Source: Bdellovibrionia bacterium (GTDB lineage Bacteria; Bdellovibrionota; Bdellovibrionia; Bdellovibrionales; JAGQZY01). From it: DNA of 64,000 nt. The DNA is taken from the NCBI GenBank assembly GCA_030424715.1, contig JAUHWH010000001.1:558001-622000 (forward strand), in the 5' to 3' direction. The notes below the pieces were generated by a model. The model worked only from the letters and a program-made list of their open reading frames with translations, was not told where the DNA came from and made no database searches. Positions 21,801-31,214 of the stretch are shown here, piece after piece. The first letter of the stretch is position 1. The number at the start of each line of letters is the position of its first letter. The position numbers were made by a program, and so were the translations under genes.

Positions 21801-22865
21801 GATCACCCGAAAATGAACTACGACACAGCAATCGTTCCGACGGGCTTACGAGGCGGAGAGGCAACTTCCGATTGGTCACGAGCTTTTGGTACCTACGAGC
21901 AGCTGGGACTACTCCCTCTGAAGATTGCTGCGCTCGATGTTTTGACCGCGACGGCTTCCACTTTTCAGTATGGTTGGTGGAATATTCCGAAGTATAAATT
22001 CAACGACCCCAACGATGGGAAGTTTGGTTACTTCGCGATGTACCCCGAAGAGTTCACTGACGTGGTTGGTACAGCGGTGAAAAATAATATGGGATTCGGC
22101 GGTACAAAACTGCAAGACGCTGCGACAATGAGTATTGCCAACCTCTATATGAATTACTTTTTGAGACGAACTTTTGTTTGGAGTAACGACAACCAGGCCC
22201 GTGGTTTTAATACCGATTATCTGACTGAGTTGAAAGCGCAAACGAAATTTCAAGTTGCGGTGAGTCCGGTGTTGTTGCAGTCTATCGATATCCCAGGTGA
22301 GCCGACCAATAAGCGTTTTGGATTTCGCCCCACGCTTTACAGCATGAGAACGGGAAAAACGACAGATTTGCCAGAAGCCTACCTGTTGCCCGAGAAAAAA
22401 GTGATCGTCCGAGGGAATGATTCTCAGATCATATTACCCATATCTAAACTTCGTTTTATGAGCCAGAATACGGCCTATGTATGGGCGTTGGAAGTCACAT
22501 ATGACAAAACCTCCTATGATGATCCTCTCCAAGGTTTTACTGTGAAGAATTCGATTTCAGAACTGACTACCCAAGAGCTTGATAAATGTATCGCGGGGGC
22601 TGCTGGCTTAGCGACCTTTTTTAATACAAACGAAGAGTTCACAGGCTTTCAGATCGATCCGGCCATTGCGACGGATCCCGATGCACAGACGAATTTCGAA
22701 ATCTCTCTGCAAGAGGCCTTCAAAGCCTATCAAAACAGAGAGGGGCAAACACCCACCCAGATTGGTTGTGAAGAATCTTTAAAAGGGGTTGGACTCGTCA
22801 CCTCGACGGCTCTTTCCTTGAATGGATTTATTCTTCCACAAGTCTTCGAGTACATAAAGAAATAA
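18861..22865 (+). CDS. Giant exported lipoprotein with metzincin-type zinc protease motif
   Basis: Unnamed 1,334-residue protein. The N-terminus MKRSFTVAIPAMIILLFSSL and FFASC (Cys25) looks like a lipoprotein signal. At residue 645 is HELGHVVGLGH, a complete HExxHxxGxxH zinc site (H645, E646, H649, H655). It is followed by SIMDY with M690 as the likely Met-turn, so a metzincin-like endopeptidase is well supported. The arrangement recalls large bacterial DUF4953-type zinc proteases, but I could not confirm that. A DLDADGFDRLEE stretch near residue 935 could bind calcium. The remaining roughly 1,000 residues match nothing I know. It is the first gene of a four-gene exported block; the next gene starts 11 bases after its stop. 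Probably anchored in the outer membrane. Confidence 0.85.
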   Translation: MKRSFTVAIPAMIILLFSSLFFASCTYVTPEAENPNPGLEKDNVKYLVTDGVLALKKEVLGYETNQQTNQVKEPVGKLWLCGWAPVSSGGGVKGWGGLTNTPYNTRHCNMEMRISKDGRNLLAKNVDLNYPGDFEKWDLLFTIPILQHYFYEKEVDSRGRELNRYAKVSDRKNWKLAPIMDLDLRGIKFEDKTKSPEGFSTVASILQAAGGSLTDVYDIEISKENDQQFIGFTATRTHSFYGSLIQNEWRFNFLEIKENPGFKKTAYNTRSAKYMNILHVLGNQPNGDRADEVNWAAHWDVSEPVEFCINGFPEDWRGYQNIGQDVIDEMNAAMEKIGAVKKGQKAFVVSTKKPKYHFDLRCPSISWVDDPILSFRAPLGIGLVNTNVATGEILWGGAVIWGGLIDRIINRDSESAVDAMANATHKMLQDIDGLKNNPYFEDIGAQLQLNKWSRGALGYNNLQTLVEKTMGQREESTFDQVAQFREETLARLDKFEKEENPEQREAMLNNLIQDLQVVERIKDFSIDGQSIEPLSLSDSDLAFDARYNPTEQEFIDDLNRFTGFVKSVSYTGDEKTSLANAQGHMDIDQATRLAREFISTHAELPFDYDNRFENHYDAWASATSSMAGLEKAAAAYSTIKNVTLHELGHVVGLGHQFEGNRMPVRGTVPDKVYDALAAEVPNRHNYSSIMDYQSGHTEVSLPKEKVKMQVQDELTLAYLYNQQYATYRAGDEDWTFFTVREDGIIPVETPMNGNMYPARYMPQCSDLDALLASSPYCRRWDRGHDAPTMVEENLKEYTDSFISQLNSFTEATGSNPYFAKYRLWASTYRLMNYNRAFYDTMRYHLSNNDVYQSAFRKIRNSESALLSFSKACIDPTQATDDTWGVEFAKLAIQPLYTEAGANTLEELQRGQSQASYQALYSQYKSIVGNTNTRDLDADGFDRLEEKLNANGLAFSEMQKLCRASKRSLDVAKLLLSLKGPDHPKMNYDTAIVPTGLRGGEATSDWSRAFGTYEQLGLLPLKIAALDVLTATASTFQYGWWNIPKYKFNDPNDGKFGYFAMYPEEFTDVVGTAVKNNMGFGGTKLQDAATMSIANLYMNYFLRRTFVWSNDNQARGFNTDYLTELKAQTKFQVAVSPVLLQSIDIPGEPTNKRFGFRPTLYSMRTGKTTDLPEAYLLPEKKVIVRGNDSQIILPISKLRFMSQNTAYVWALEVTYDKTSYDDPLQGFTVKNSISELTTQELDKCIAGAAGLATFFNTNEEFTGFQIDPAIATDPDAQTNFEISLQEAFKAYQNREGQTPTQIGCEESLKGVGLVTSTALSLNGFILPQVFEYIKK

Positions 22866-22876
22866 GGAGCAATGAA

Positions 22877-25800
22877 ATGTTAACAGCGAACAAAATAATA
22901 AATATTGTGTACGGGCTGATCATTGCTGCCACTGTCGCCAACTGCAGTCCTCGCAGCGCTGAACGCAAGCGAAGTTTCTCAGATGATGCCGTGAAGACGG
23001 CGACCCCCGAGAGCACCAATCTTAAAGCGCAAAAGAATGAACGCCTCGAGGCGGCTCTTTCTGATATCGAGCCTTTTCTGGTCAGCCAGATTACCGGACC
23101 TGACGATGCCATCGATCCAAACGGCTTGATGTCTAAAGTGATTCTTCCTCTGAAAGAAATCATCCTTAACGTAGACTCTCTCGCGGCTCCAGAAAACCGT
23201 TTTGCGAAAACAGACGAAGGGCGCTTTATCATGCCTCGTCTGGTGAGTCTTTTTAACCAAGCCTTGTTATTAGTTAACAAAACAGAACCAAGTCTTATTG
23301 CGGGAACCAATATAATCACCCAGTACAAACAAGTTTTGCTATGGGATTGTAGCGGTGCTTCGTTAGAGGGATCCTGCCAGTTTATCAAGTACTTCAGAAA
23401 AACGGATGGCATCAACATGGGCAAAATTGTGAAGCTCATGCATGACCAAGAAGGGACCTCTGACTATGAAAAGATGCGTCTTATCCGAGCGGGTCTTGAA
23501 GTCAAAAATCGGCGTTTAGATAGCTCACTACGTTTTATGCTCCTCGAAAGAATAGCCCAGTCATCGTTGCAAGGCGTAGACAACAAAGCGATCGACTACA
23601 ATCATGCTCGCTTTGTTCAGGAAGTAAACTTATTCGCAAACGTCCTCAATATCAGCGGTAGCGAAATTCAGTCCGACAATGGATACATCTCACTGATTGA
23701 GGCTCTAAACCCTTGGAAGCTTTCTCGTAACGTTGACGATGCGAAAAATCCAGCGATGTCTAACATAATTAAAATCGCCAGTGAAAAGCTCCTTTATAAA
23801 GAGGATGGTAGCCTTTCAGATCTTATCAAGAACGAAGTCATTCCATCGTTGCTGTACAAGCTTGGCGATGACTTTGAGCAAGGAGTTCTTTTCCAAAAGG
23901 CCAACCTTCGTGGCGAATGGAAGCCGGACTACGATGCTTATTTAGCGGCAAAGGCCGAAGACAAGCCCATGGTGCTTTCGGATCTACAAAAAGAACTGTT
24001 CCCCATTGTCGAAGAGTCTCTCGAAATTGAATTATATGGAGACGAGAGCAAGGGTATTTTAAAGACCCTTCTTTCCGACGTGTCTTTTGAAGAAGACTCT
24101 CTCGATGAATACTTCTATTTGGCCCACCAGGCTTTCTATGCCCACTTTAGTTTAGAAGATGCCACGGCTTTTTGGGGAGGAACTAAGAAAGACTCTTCAA
24201 GGCTAATGAATGAGCTTGAGAAGCTTCTGAAAGTCCAAATCGTTAATAACATCGTGTTGACAAACACTCGGATGAACAACTTTTATAACAGAAACGAAAA
24301 CACTAAATTGATTGAACTTTTGCGGGAGTCAGACAAAGAGGCCAGCAAGATTCGTAAAGCTTGGTCGAAAACAATTGTACGTGCTCAGACAGTGAAAAGC
24401 CTGATCACTCGAGTGATCAATCCGAACTCTCTTTCAGGAGAGGACCGGCGTGCTTACGATCGTATCAACTCATCGATCGATGCTTTGAAAAAGAACATCA
24501 AGTTTCTCGCCACCTATCCAAACATGTTTCCTTTGATGCATGTCATGGCGTCTTTAGATATGAAAGACTCCATTTCTTGGTGGGGACGAAAGTTTACCAT
24601 CGATAGCGCAACAATAATTAGTAATTTCTTTGCGGGTTATTTTCCGCCTTGGTTCAACTTCGGCAACGACAGTGACAGTTTGGACCCCGTAGAGATCGTT
24701 TACACTTATTATTACGCTCTGGTCACCCAGACATTTGAAACCTATTCAACGAGCTCCATTGTCAACTTTAGTCATGCCGACTTCTTTAAAGTGGTAGTAA
24801 AACGTCTGATCCTTGATGAAGAAGAAGATTTGGACGATAAGCGCAGGGCCCTTCTTAAAGATATCGAGGACTACAAGAACAACGCCGTTGCCCTAAAGAG
24901 AATGTGTGATGAAGAGGCGAATCTTCAGAGACAAGAAAAGCAAGAGCTCGAGAAACTGAAAGAATCTCTTGGCGAAGACTTCGATTGGTACGAAGTTATG
25001 AAAAACGCTGGTGTCATGAAGCGTCGACTGCAGGTGAAAAATCAGTTTGGTTTCGTGGACATGAGCTATATGCCCTACGACGGCACGAATAACAAGACAG
25101 ACAAAGTGGGACGTTACCTACATGAGCTTTACTCCAGCAATGTGTTGAATGTGATTTCTAAAATGCGCACGAGTTTTCCTCGCAAGAGTATTGTCGCAGA
25201 GACCATTGTTGAAGTGTTTAAGTCTACGAAGGGTGGCGAGCAGTCCGAGATTGATAAAATTGTTGAAGATCAGTTTTCCGAGTATAATCGTCTAAAGTCG
25301 GAATACATCAAAATTTATAACGACGCGGAAAAAGACTTTAGAAGCTGTGACTGGCTGTTCTTAGCGAGAGATCGTGACATCAGACATATGTTGGTTTTTC
25401 GAGAGGTTGAGTATCTTGGTGCTTTGTTTGATGAGGTTTGGGAGGTTCTTTCACCACTCACAAAAGAACAGCGGGCCAATCTCTCGTCATCGGACGAGGT
25501 TTACCAACAGCTTGAAGAAATTAAGAAGAAGTACTCTACCTACACCCAAGATGACTTCTACACCCAAGACCGTCTGAAGCCGGGGTTTCCTGCCGAGTAT
25601 CAAGAGCGCTTTGGCTATAATACAATTTCTCCGTCTCGTTTAACTTCGTTTAAGATGGACACTGCGGCGCGAGTCTATGCCTATTTCCAAGAATTGTTCC
25701 CTGGGGAATACAGCATCTCCATGCCGGCTGATTTTAAAACAACTGGCATTTACGCGGAGGCGAGTCCCGCTTTAGTGTACTTCGATTGGGAAAAGTCGAA

Positions 25801-26683
25801 AGAAGCCTCAAAAGAAGAGTTTATAAAGTCGGGAATCAAAGCTCTGGCCGATCAAATGACATGGGCTGGAGGTCCACCTTCAGTTGCCACGATTGTCAAT
25901 AAAGGCGAAATCCTTGTGAATCTCTTTAAGTTGGGAACTTTAACTAAAGATGTTGATGTTGACTGTGCCAGCGAGTCTCTTTCAGAAGAGATGCGTGCCG
26001 AGAACTGCGTAAGAGTGAGTGCAAAAGAAATTATTGAGCACTTTAAGAAAGCCATTCACTTCTTGAATCTCGATGATAGAGATTTGGAGTTGCTCGATCT
26101 GCTTGGCAAAGAGAACAAGTACGCACAATCTCAGTACGAAGATTTCATTAAGAGACAAGACGAGCACAGACTCTATTCTTTCTACGATATGATTTTTCGA
26201 AGAATCTATTCGGACAGTCGAGTCAAAGATTCAGAGGTTATTTGGTTCAAAGACACCTTGGTGAGTTATGTGAACTCGGTTCACAAAATTCAGGGTTCGA
26301 CTTTTATCTTTCCGTATAGTGATCGCCTCAATGAAATCTTTGTGGAGAAGTATTCCGGTTGGTTAGAGCAATACTATAAACAAACTGAAGAGTTTTTAAA
26401 CGAAGTAAAAGTTCAATTGGCCGAAGGTGTGGAGCCATTCCAATTTAAATACCGAACAGACCGTTCTCACCGAATTGGTTTGGAGTCGAACGATTGGAGC
26501 ACTAACAAAAACGTCAGCCTTGAACCCTTGGTTAGTGATCTGATTTACGGGAAATTTGAGGGCTTCAGTCAGCAGATGAACAACGACACCAGTGGATATT
26601 TCTCTCCGATTGTGTGGAAATACACTCGAGAAATCCAACAACTCGCTAAGCCCATCGCCGATGATAGCCAGGGAGATCAGTAA
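22877..26683 (+). CDS. Giant exported lipoprotein, paralogue A
   Basis: Unrecognised 1,268-residue protein. A hydrophobic signal ends at Cys23 followed by SPRS, a probable lipoprotein although the -1 residue (Asn) is unusual. It is rich in charged helical segments, including a likely coiled coil near residues 650-715 (EEANLQRQEKQELEKLKESL). It is homologous to the gene at 27597: both share CSP(R/K)S after the signal, a paired-Cys region, a (R)NRR helix, a NPW/APW motif, WW followed by F.ID and PWFNF, and a C..LFIA(H/R)D segment. AAGGAG precedes the ATG. GGGAGA near its end serves the next gene. The function is unknown; no catalytic motif was seen. Confidence 0.8.
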   Translation: MLTANKIINIVYGLIIAATVANCSPRSAERKRSFSDDAVKTATPESTNLKAQKNERLEAALSDIEPFLVSQITGPDDAIDPNGLMSKVILPLKEIILNVDSLAAPENRFAKTDEGRFIMPRLVSLFNQALLLVNKTEPSLIAGTNIITQYKQVLLWDCSGASLEGSCQFIKYFRKTDGINMGKIVKLMHDQEGTSDYEKMRLIRAGLEVKNRRLDSSLRFMLLERIAQSSLQGVDNKAIDYNHARFVQEVNLFANVLNISGSEIQSDNGYISLIEALNPWKLSRNVDDAKNPAMSNIIKIASEKLLYKEDGSLSDLIKNEVIPSLLYKLGDDFEQGVLFQKANLRGEWKPDYDAYLAAKAEDKPMVLSDLQKELFPIVEESLEIELYGDESKGILKTLLSDVSFEEDSLDEYFYLAHQAFYAHFSLEDATAFWGGTKKDSSRLMNELEKLLKVQIVNNIVLTNTRMNNFYNRNENTKLIELLRESDKEASKIRKAWSKTIVRAQTVKSLITRVINPNSLSGEDRRAYDRINSSIDALKKNIKFLATYPNMFPLMHVMASLDMKDSISWWGRKFTIDSATIISNFFAGYFPPWFNFGNDSDSLDPVEIVYTYYYALVTQTFETYSTSSIVNFSHADFFKVVVKRLILDEEEDLDDKRRALLKDIEDYKNNAVALKRMCDEEANLQRQEKQELEKLKESLGEDFDWYEVMKNAGVMKRRLQVKNQFGFVDMSYMPYDGTNNKTDKVGRYLHELYSSNVLNVISKMRTSFPRKSIVAETIVEVFKSTKGGEQSEIDKIVEDQFSEYNRLKSEYIKIYNDAEKDFRSCDWLFLARDRDIRHMLVFREVEYLGALFDEVWEVLSPLTKEQRANLSSSDEVYQQLEEIKKKYSTYTQDDFYTQDRLKPGFPAEYQERFGYNTISPSRLTSFKMDTAARVYAYFQELFPGEYSISMPADFKTTGIYAEASPALVYFDWEKSKEASKEEFIKSGIKALADQMTWAGGPPSVATIVNKGEILVNLFKLGTLTKDVDVDCASESLSEEMRAENCVRVSAKEIIEHFKKAIHFLNLDDRDLELLDLLGKENKYAQSQYEDFIKRQDEHRLYSFYDMIFRRIYSDSRVKDSEVIWFKDTLVSYVNSVHKIQGSTFIFPYSDRLNEIFVEKYSGWLEQYYKQTEEFLNEVKVQLAEGVEPFQFKYRTDRSHRIGLESNDWSTNKNVSLEPLVSDLIYGKFEGFSQQMNNDTSGYFSPIVWKYTREIQQLAKPIADDSQGDQ

Positions 26684-27607
26684 GTGAAATCTGCCGCCGT
26701 TTGTCTTTTTGGCTTGATTTTGGCTTTCAATACGTCATTGGCCGTTGCTGCTCCGGAGCTGAAGTCCGACAGTAAGGCCACTGATGAGGATAGAGAAGAG
26801 GCAAAAAAGAAAAAAATTGGTGTGGACCAATCCGACTTTATGCCCGATGCGAACAGCTTCGGTTTTATCGTTTCCTACTCTGCGGCTTACAACGATTTAG
26901 AACAGGTTGATAACAAGACGGTTGGCCACAGAGTGAATTTTGCTGGGACTTACAGTTTTGACAAACATTGGAGTGCTTATTCTGCTGTGGGTGCGAGCCA
27001 CGAATCTTTTGGAACCAATATCGTGCGTGATAACGACAACGATCAGTTTCACAGGATCTCTAATCTCAATCTTGGCGTCGTTTATACCAAAAACAATCCG
27101 TTGAGTTTTATTAGCAGAAGCTCCAACACTTTAAACGTTGGAGCTCCAGTGAGCGAGCGGAGCCGAATCGATAAACACATTGCCAATATCTCTTTGACAA
27201 ACTTTATGCAAACACACAACTGGAAGAAGTTTTCTTTGTTTAATCGCTTCACGGGAAACTTTTTGTGGAACACCCAGCGGTTTACTATTTTTGATGATCC
27301 CCAATCCAATAGCGAAGGCGATCAACTCAATCGAGACTGGCTGGTTTCGAATAGTCTGGGTGTAACTTACATGATTCTTCCGCGATTGGGCGCCCGCTTT
27401 AACTATCGGGTGGACATGGTTCGTCTCGTCGATGGTAGCTGGAATATGAGCTTTGGCGACAATCTGTCGATTTTTACGAATATCAGTGGTTTTCAAATTT
27501 TCTTAACGACCATTAATAATTCTTATCTAGAAAACGAGAGAATTGATCTTGGTTACTACGACAAATTCCGTCGAGTTTACCTAGGGGGGGTTACCTATGC
27601 CTTTTAA
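26684..27607 (+). CDS. Predicted outer-membrane beta-barrel protein
   Basis: A 307-residue exported protein starting with GTG directly after the previous stop, so translation is coupled. The signal peptide ends near AVAAPEL. A charged segment (DEDREEAKKKKIG) is followed by alternating polar/hydrophobic strands with many aromatic and Gly residues, such as GFIVSYSAAYNDL and SLGVTYMILPRLGARFNY. It ends GGVTYAF, and a C-terminal Phe is the usual signal for barrel assembly by BamA. The segments suggest roughly ten to twelve strands, but I did not compute this. It is sandwiched between the two paralogous giant lipoproteins, which suggests they act together at the outer membrane. Confidence 0.75.
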   Translation: MKSAAVCLFGLILAFNTSLAVAAPELKSDSKATDEDREEAKKKKIGVDQSDFMPDANSFGFIVSYSAAYNDLEQVDNKTVGHRVNFAGTYSFDKHWSAYSAVGASHESFGTNIVRDNDNDQFHRISNLNLGVVYTKNNPLSFISRSSNTLNVGAPVSERSRIDKHIANISLTNFMQTHNWKKFSLFNRFTGNFLWNTQRFTIFDDPQSNSEGDQLNRDWLVSNSLGVTYMILPRLGARFNYRVDMVRLVDGSWNMSFGDNLSIFTNISGFQIFLTTINNSYLENERIDLGYYDKFRRVYLGGVTYAF

Positions 27608-30600
27608 ATCAGTACTGGCAACGCTCTTTCTTATGCTTGGTGTTGGCTGTAGTCCCAAGAGTATACCAAACCATCAGACGGCGATCCCCGATGAAGTCAC
27701 TCAGTCGGCCGAACCCGATGTTGTAAAAGAGCAATCCGATCAACGGGTCTCTTCTGTGCGATATGGGGAAGACCACTTTCGAATGCAGGCGCTGATCACT
27801 GATGGCACGGTCAGTTCCTTGACCGAGGCACTGTCTTTTTTGGAAAGTCAAATTTACGGGCCGAAAGCCTCCGACAAGAGCTTCTATACTAGTCCGGAAT
27901 ACAGCGGATACTTAGACCTTTATGTTCAAGTGTCTCGCGCCATCAAAAAAGGCTATAGCGAAGAAAGTGACCTTTACCAAAAATGGAGTTTGTCGGAAAC
28001 GCGCTTTTATGATTTTTTCTTAGCAGGTTGTGTCGGGGCCACGGAGTCACTCTGCGAACGCTTAGAGCACGCCTTACTCAAAGAAGCTTCGACGGCACAG
28101 CTAATTATTGATATTGCCGATAAACAAGAAGACCCCCTCAAGCGCCTGGCTCTCTTAGGCGCGGCTTTTGACGTATCTAATCGTCGCAGAAATCCAAGGC
28201 TTGAAAGTCTTTATCTCGATATGGGCCTCCAGGTATTGGGAGCAGTCGAAGAGGCAAAGATAGATCTACAGAGCGATAAAACGTCGCTCCACTTCGTCAA
28301 TGTTCTAAGCTTGATTAACCAGATCTCATGGAAAAACCCGACAGAGTCGACAATCGCCCGCTTTCAAGCCATTGCCCCATGGAACGTCGAGGGGAATTCG
28401 ACGAAACTCCTCAACGAACTCCGAAAAAAGTTGGTTCCGTTTTTGCCCATCTACTCCCGTGAAAGTGTTGCGATAAAGGAGGCCACCCGGGCTGTTGTTA
28501 AAAAGAGAATCGAAGGGCTAGTTGCGGGTGGTCGAACCCTTTCCGATTATCCGGCTTTCGAAAACGTCGAGATACGCTCCTTGTTGGCCCTCGATCCCGA
28601 GGTGGCTTTTCTTGCTGCGGAATTGTATTTTCAAAATGTCTCGTTAGTGGCTGCGAACAGCTATTTAGAAAATATTGTAGATAAGAGTCGGTTTGTTGAT
28701 CAAGCTTTCAATGCGGCTAAAACATTGGTGCGCTGGGATGTTGCCCACCTCAGTATTGAGAGCACGGAACGCCTGAGTCAGAAGTTCAGTGAGCAGGATG
28801 CAAAAACCAATGCCTTTTTTCAAGAGACCTTAGAGTGGAGTAAAACCCTAACCCCTCTATGGAATGAATTTCACACCGTGCGTCTTTGGACGATTAAGTC
28901 GTTCATTGAGGCAAACGCTCGTCATGGAGCTGCTAGCACCGATGCGTCGGCCCGCGAGTTCTTCAACGCCATCAATCGAAATATCATGAAAACAACTGTT
29001 TTTCCAAACATGCTAGCCTTTGCTTTTCACATGGCTAAGACAGAGTGGTCGGCGGAGATTCGAATTTGGTGGTTTGTCTTCAATATCGACACAACCATTA
29101 TGATGGATTACTTCCTTACCGGACAATATCGGTACCCCTGGTTTAATTTCACCAACTTGAAGCAAGGTGCAGGAGGTTGGCGCCCCCAAGAGAAGACCTC
29201 GTTATTTCGTTCTGAGTTGTACGATAGCTTTTACTACTTCTTTGCCACGAAAACCCATGCAGTCTATGGAATCAATGCTGATGAGCTGATCACCTTGGCC
29301 AGCGAAACTCTTATCAAAAAGAGACGAAGCCGTTTTGATGAATTGATAGAACAATACAGACAGCGTTACTTCCCCGATAACACTGCACCCAGTGTTTTTG
29401 TAAAATGGTGTGAGGGTATCAAAAGTGGCGAACCACAAAAAGAAACACTACTGTTCTATGAGACGGACGAGTATCTCTCGCCGCACAACCGAGAGCTTGT
29501 TTCTGATTACACCTATGGAGTACGAGATGTCTTTTACGCCGATGCTTTAGGCATACCCCATAACGGCGGTGATACGGGCCTGACGTTTATCGATCGCTAT
29601 CGCCTCGAGCTTAGAGAAATCGACCATTATCTCAACCAATATGTGGCTATCGCGAAGCGCCTGAAACAGAGTCATCCGCAGTTGGCTATTGGTAATTTCG
29701 TCGAATCTGAACGCAAACTTGCTGAGTTTGATCTTTTCAATATGAAGTTTATGGGAACCCAGAAGTACGTTGCCGACAAAATTGGCGATTGCCTTTTCAT
29801 CGCTCATGACGAAACTCGCCGCAGAACGAAGCAGAGCGTTTTTGCTCAGCACACCTATAATACGAAGATCGTTCACCCCCTTATGAAAGCCGTGAAAGAG
29901 AAAGAGATATCGTTAACAGAAGCCAATGATGTGATTCAACAGTTTCACAAGAACCAACCCGGTATTTTTGACAAAATTGAGGCGAGCAATTCCGGGATAC
30001 CCTACTATGTCGTCCACAAAGTTGGCTTTATGTTGCGAAATCGTCTGTTTCTCACAGAAGGGCGGGTGTTTGACCATCCCGTCACAGGAACAGTGACTAT
30101 AGAGCCTATTGTTGGCTCGCACCTTAGTATTGCTGTGCCTTCGAATCTGCTAGAGGACAATGACAACCCCTTTCTTGGTACCAAAAATGAAACGGAAACC
30201 GTTTATAGTGTGAGTTACGAGGAGGAGGCCGAGGAATTTGGTCAGTCTGTTCTTTACCGAACGACGGACCCGGATAGAGAAGAATCGTTTAGTAAAAAGT
30301 TTACTGAGTGGGATAAGCAGGATGCCGAAAAATACGCGGAGTACTTTCGGTACGTGACCCAGTATGAAGTGATGATGCTTCTTATGGGAGATTATAAGTA
30401 TTTGGACGTAACCGCCCCTGGGTGTGATGTCATAAACCCGTCTGAGCTCGACGACTCTTGTATTTTAACGGCAAAGCCAGACATGTCCAATGTGATCGAC
30501 GTGATTCGACAATCAATTTTTGCCTATGTTCTCACGGAAGAAGACAAAGAGTATTTCCGCCTTAAAGGGGGGCAAGGATGGACTAGCCAGGATGCCCTTC

Positions 30601-31187
30601 ATCACGTATTAAAGTTCGACCCCTTCCGCCCCCTCGATTATCAGACTCGGGCTTTGCCCTTTAAGGAGTTAGCGGGTGCTTTTGATTTTACTTATTCGTT
30701 GATGAGAGAGGATTTTCTTGGCACAAACTTCGCGTCGGAGTGGGAGATCGAGGCAAACAAGGCCACGGATCGTCCACCGAGTTACGACTGTGTCGTAAAC
30801 CGGGATGGCTGCAATTGGGGAAGTGAAAAGCTACGAGCTCAGGAGTTCTTTTGGGCGCGGGGTAAAAAAGCTCGTCCAATTTTCAACTATGACACCGCAA
30901 TTGTTCGAGATGACTATAATCACGTTCGTAGCGAAGTGAAGAAAAAGATAGGGCACCTTCAAAACTTAGAAAATAACCGCTTTAAATACCTAGAGGAGCT
31001 GAAAAAGGGCCACTACGACGCAGATTTTTTTGATATTAACATGAATTTGCTCGACAGACCTTCTCGTCTGATTCCTTTAAGTCAGCGTTTTTTAAATAAC
31101 GACCGCGTTTACGAAAAGTTCTTTGTGGAAGAGACAGAAGGTTTCTTCGACAGTGAGAAGGACTGGTCCAGTTATGTTATTCAATAG
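27597..31187 (+). CDS. Giant exported lipoprotein, paralogue B
   Basis: Unrecognised 1,196-residue protein whose ATG overlaps the end of the barrel gene by 11 bases. The signal FLMLGVGC ends at Cys18, followed by SPKS. It is clearly related to the gene at 22877: shared features in the same order include GC/C spacing, the NRR helix, APW, IWWFVFNIDTTIM, YPWFNF, GDCLFIAHDE, and a late DV...C...C segment. It differs enough to be an old duplication. It also holds NYDTAIV (from residue 1097), found as well in the metalloprotease (from residue 986). No known domain or catalytic motif was seen. A strong terminator follows, ending the block. Confidence 0.8.
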   Translation: MPFKSVLATLFLMLGVGCSPKSIPNHQTAIPDEVTQSAEPDVVKEQSDQRVSSVRYGEDHFRMQALITDGTVSSLTEALSFLESQIYGPKASDKSFYTSPEYSGYLDLYVQVSRAIKKGYSEESDLYQKWSLSETRFYDFFLAGCVGATESLCERLEHALLKEASTAQLIIDIADKQEDPLKRLALLGAAFDVSNRRRNPRLESLYLDMGLQVLGAVEEAKIDLQSDKTSLHFVNVLSLINQISWKNPTESTIARFQAIAPWNVEGNSTKLLNELRKKLVPFLPIYSRESVAIKEATRAVVKKRIEGLVAGGRTLSDYPAFENVEIRSLLALDPEVAFLAAELYFQNVSLVAANSYLENIVDKSRFVDQAFNAAKTLVRWDVAHLSIESTERLSQKFSEQDAKTNAFFQETLEWSKTLTPLWNEFHTVRLWTIKSFIEANARHGAASTDASAREFFNAINRNIMKTTVFPNMLAFAFHMAKTEWSAEIRIWWFVFNIDTTIMMDYFLTGQYRYPWFNFTNLKQGAGGWRPQEKTSLFRSELYDSFYYFFATKTHAVYGINADELITLASETLIKKRRSRFDELIEQYRQRYFPDNTAPSVFVKWCEGIKSGEPQKETLLFYETDEYLSPHNRELVSDYTYGVRDVFYADALGIPHNGGDTGLTFIDRYRLELREIDHYLNQYVAIAKRLKQSHPQLAIGNFVESERKLAEFDLFNMKFMGTQKYVADKIGDCLFIAHDETRRRTKQSVFAQHTYNTKIVHPLMKAVKEKEISLTEANDVIQQFHKNQPGIFDKIEASNSGIPYYVVHKVGFMLRNRLFLTEGRVFDHPVTGTVTIEPIVGSHLSIAVPSNLLEDNDNPFLGTKNETETVYSVSYEEEAEEFGQSVLYRTTDPDREESFSKKFTEWDKQDAEKYAEYFRYVTQYEVMMLLMGDYKYLDVTAPGCDVINPSELDDSCILTAKPDMSNVIDVIRQSIFAYVLTEEDKEYFRLKGGQGWTSQDALHHVLKFDPFRPLDYQTRALPFKELAGAFDFTYSLMREDFLGTNFASEWEIEANKATDRPPSYDCVVNRDGCNWGSEKLRAQEFFWARGKKARPIFNYDTAIVRDDYNHVRSEVKKKIGHLQNLENNRFKYLEELKKGHYDADFFDINMNLLDRPSRLIPLSQRFLNNDRVYEKFFVEETEGFFDSEKDWSSYVIQ

Positions 31188-31214
31188 TCAACGGTCAGTT
31201 GACGTACAGCACGG

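Noticed and set aside
22828-23439. 203-codon minus-strand open frame opposite the start of the giant lipoprotein gene
   Set aside because: It overlaps two well supported plus-strand genes and has no ribosome site or known motif.
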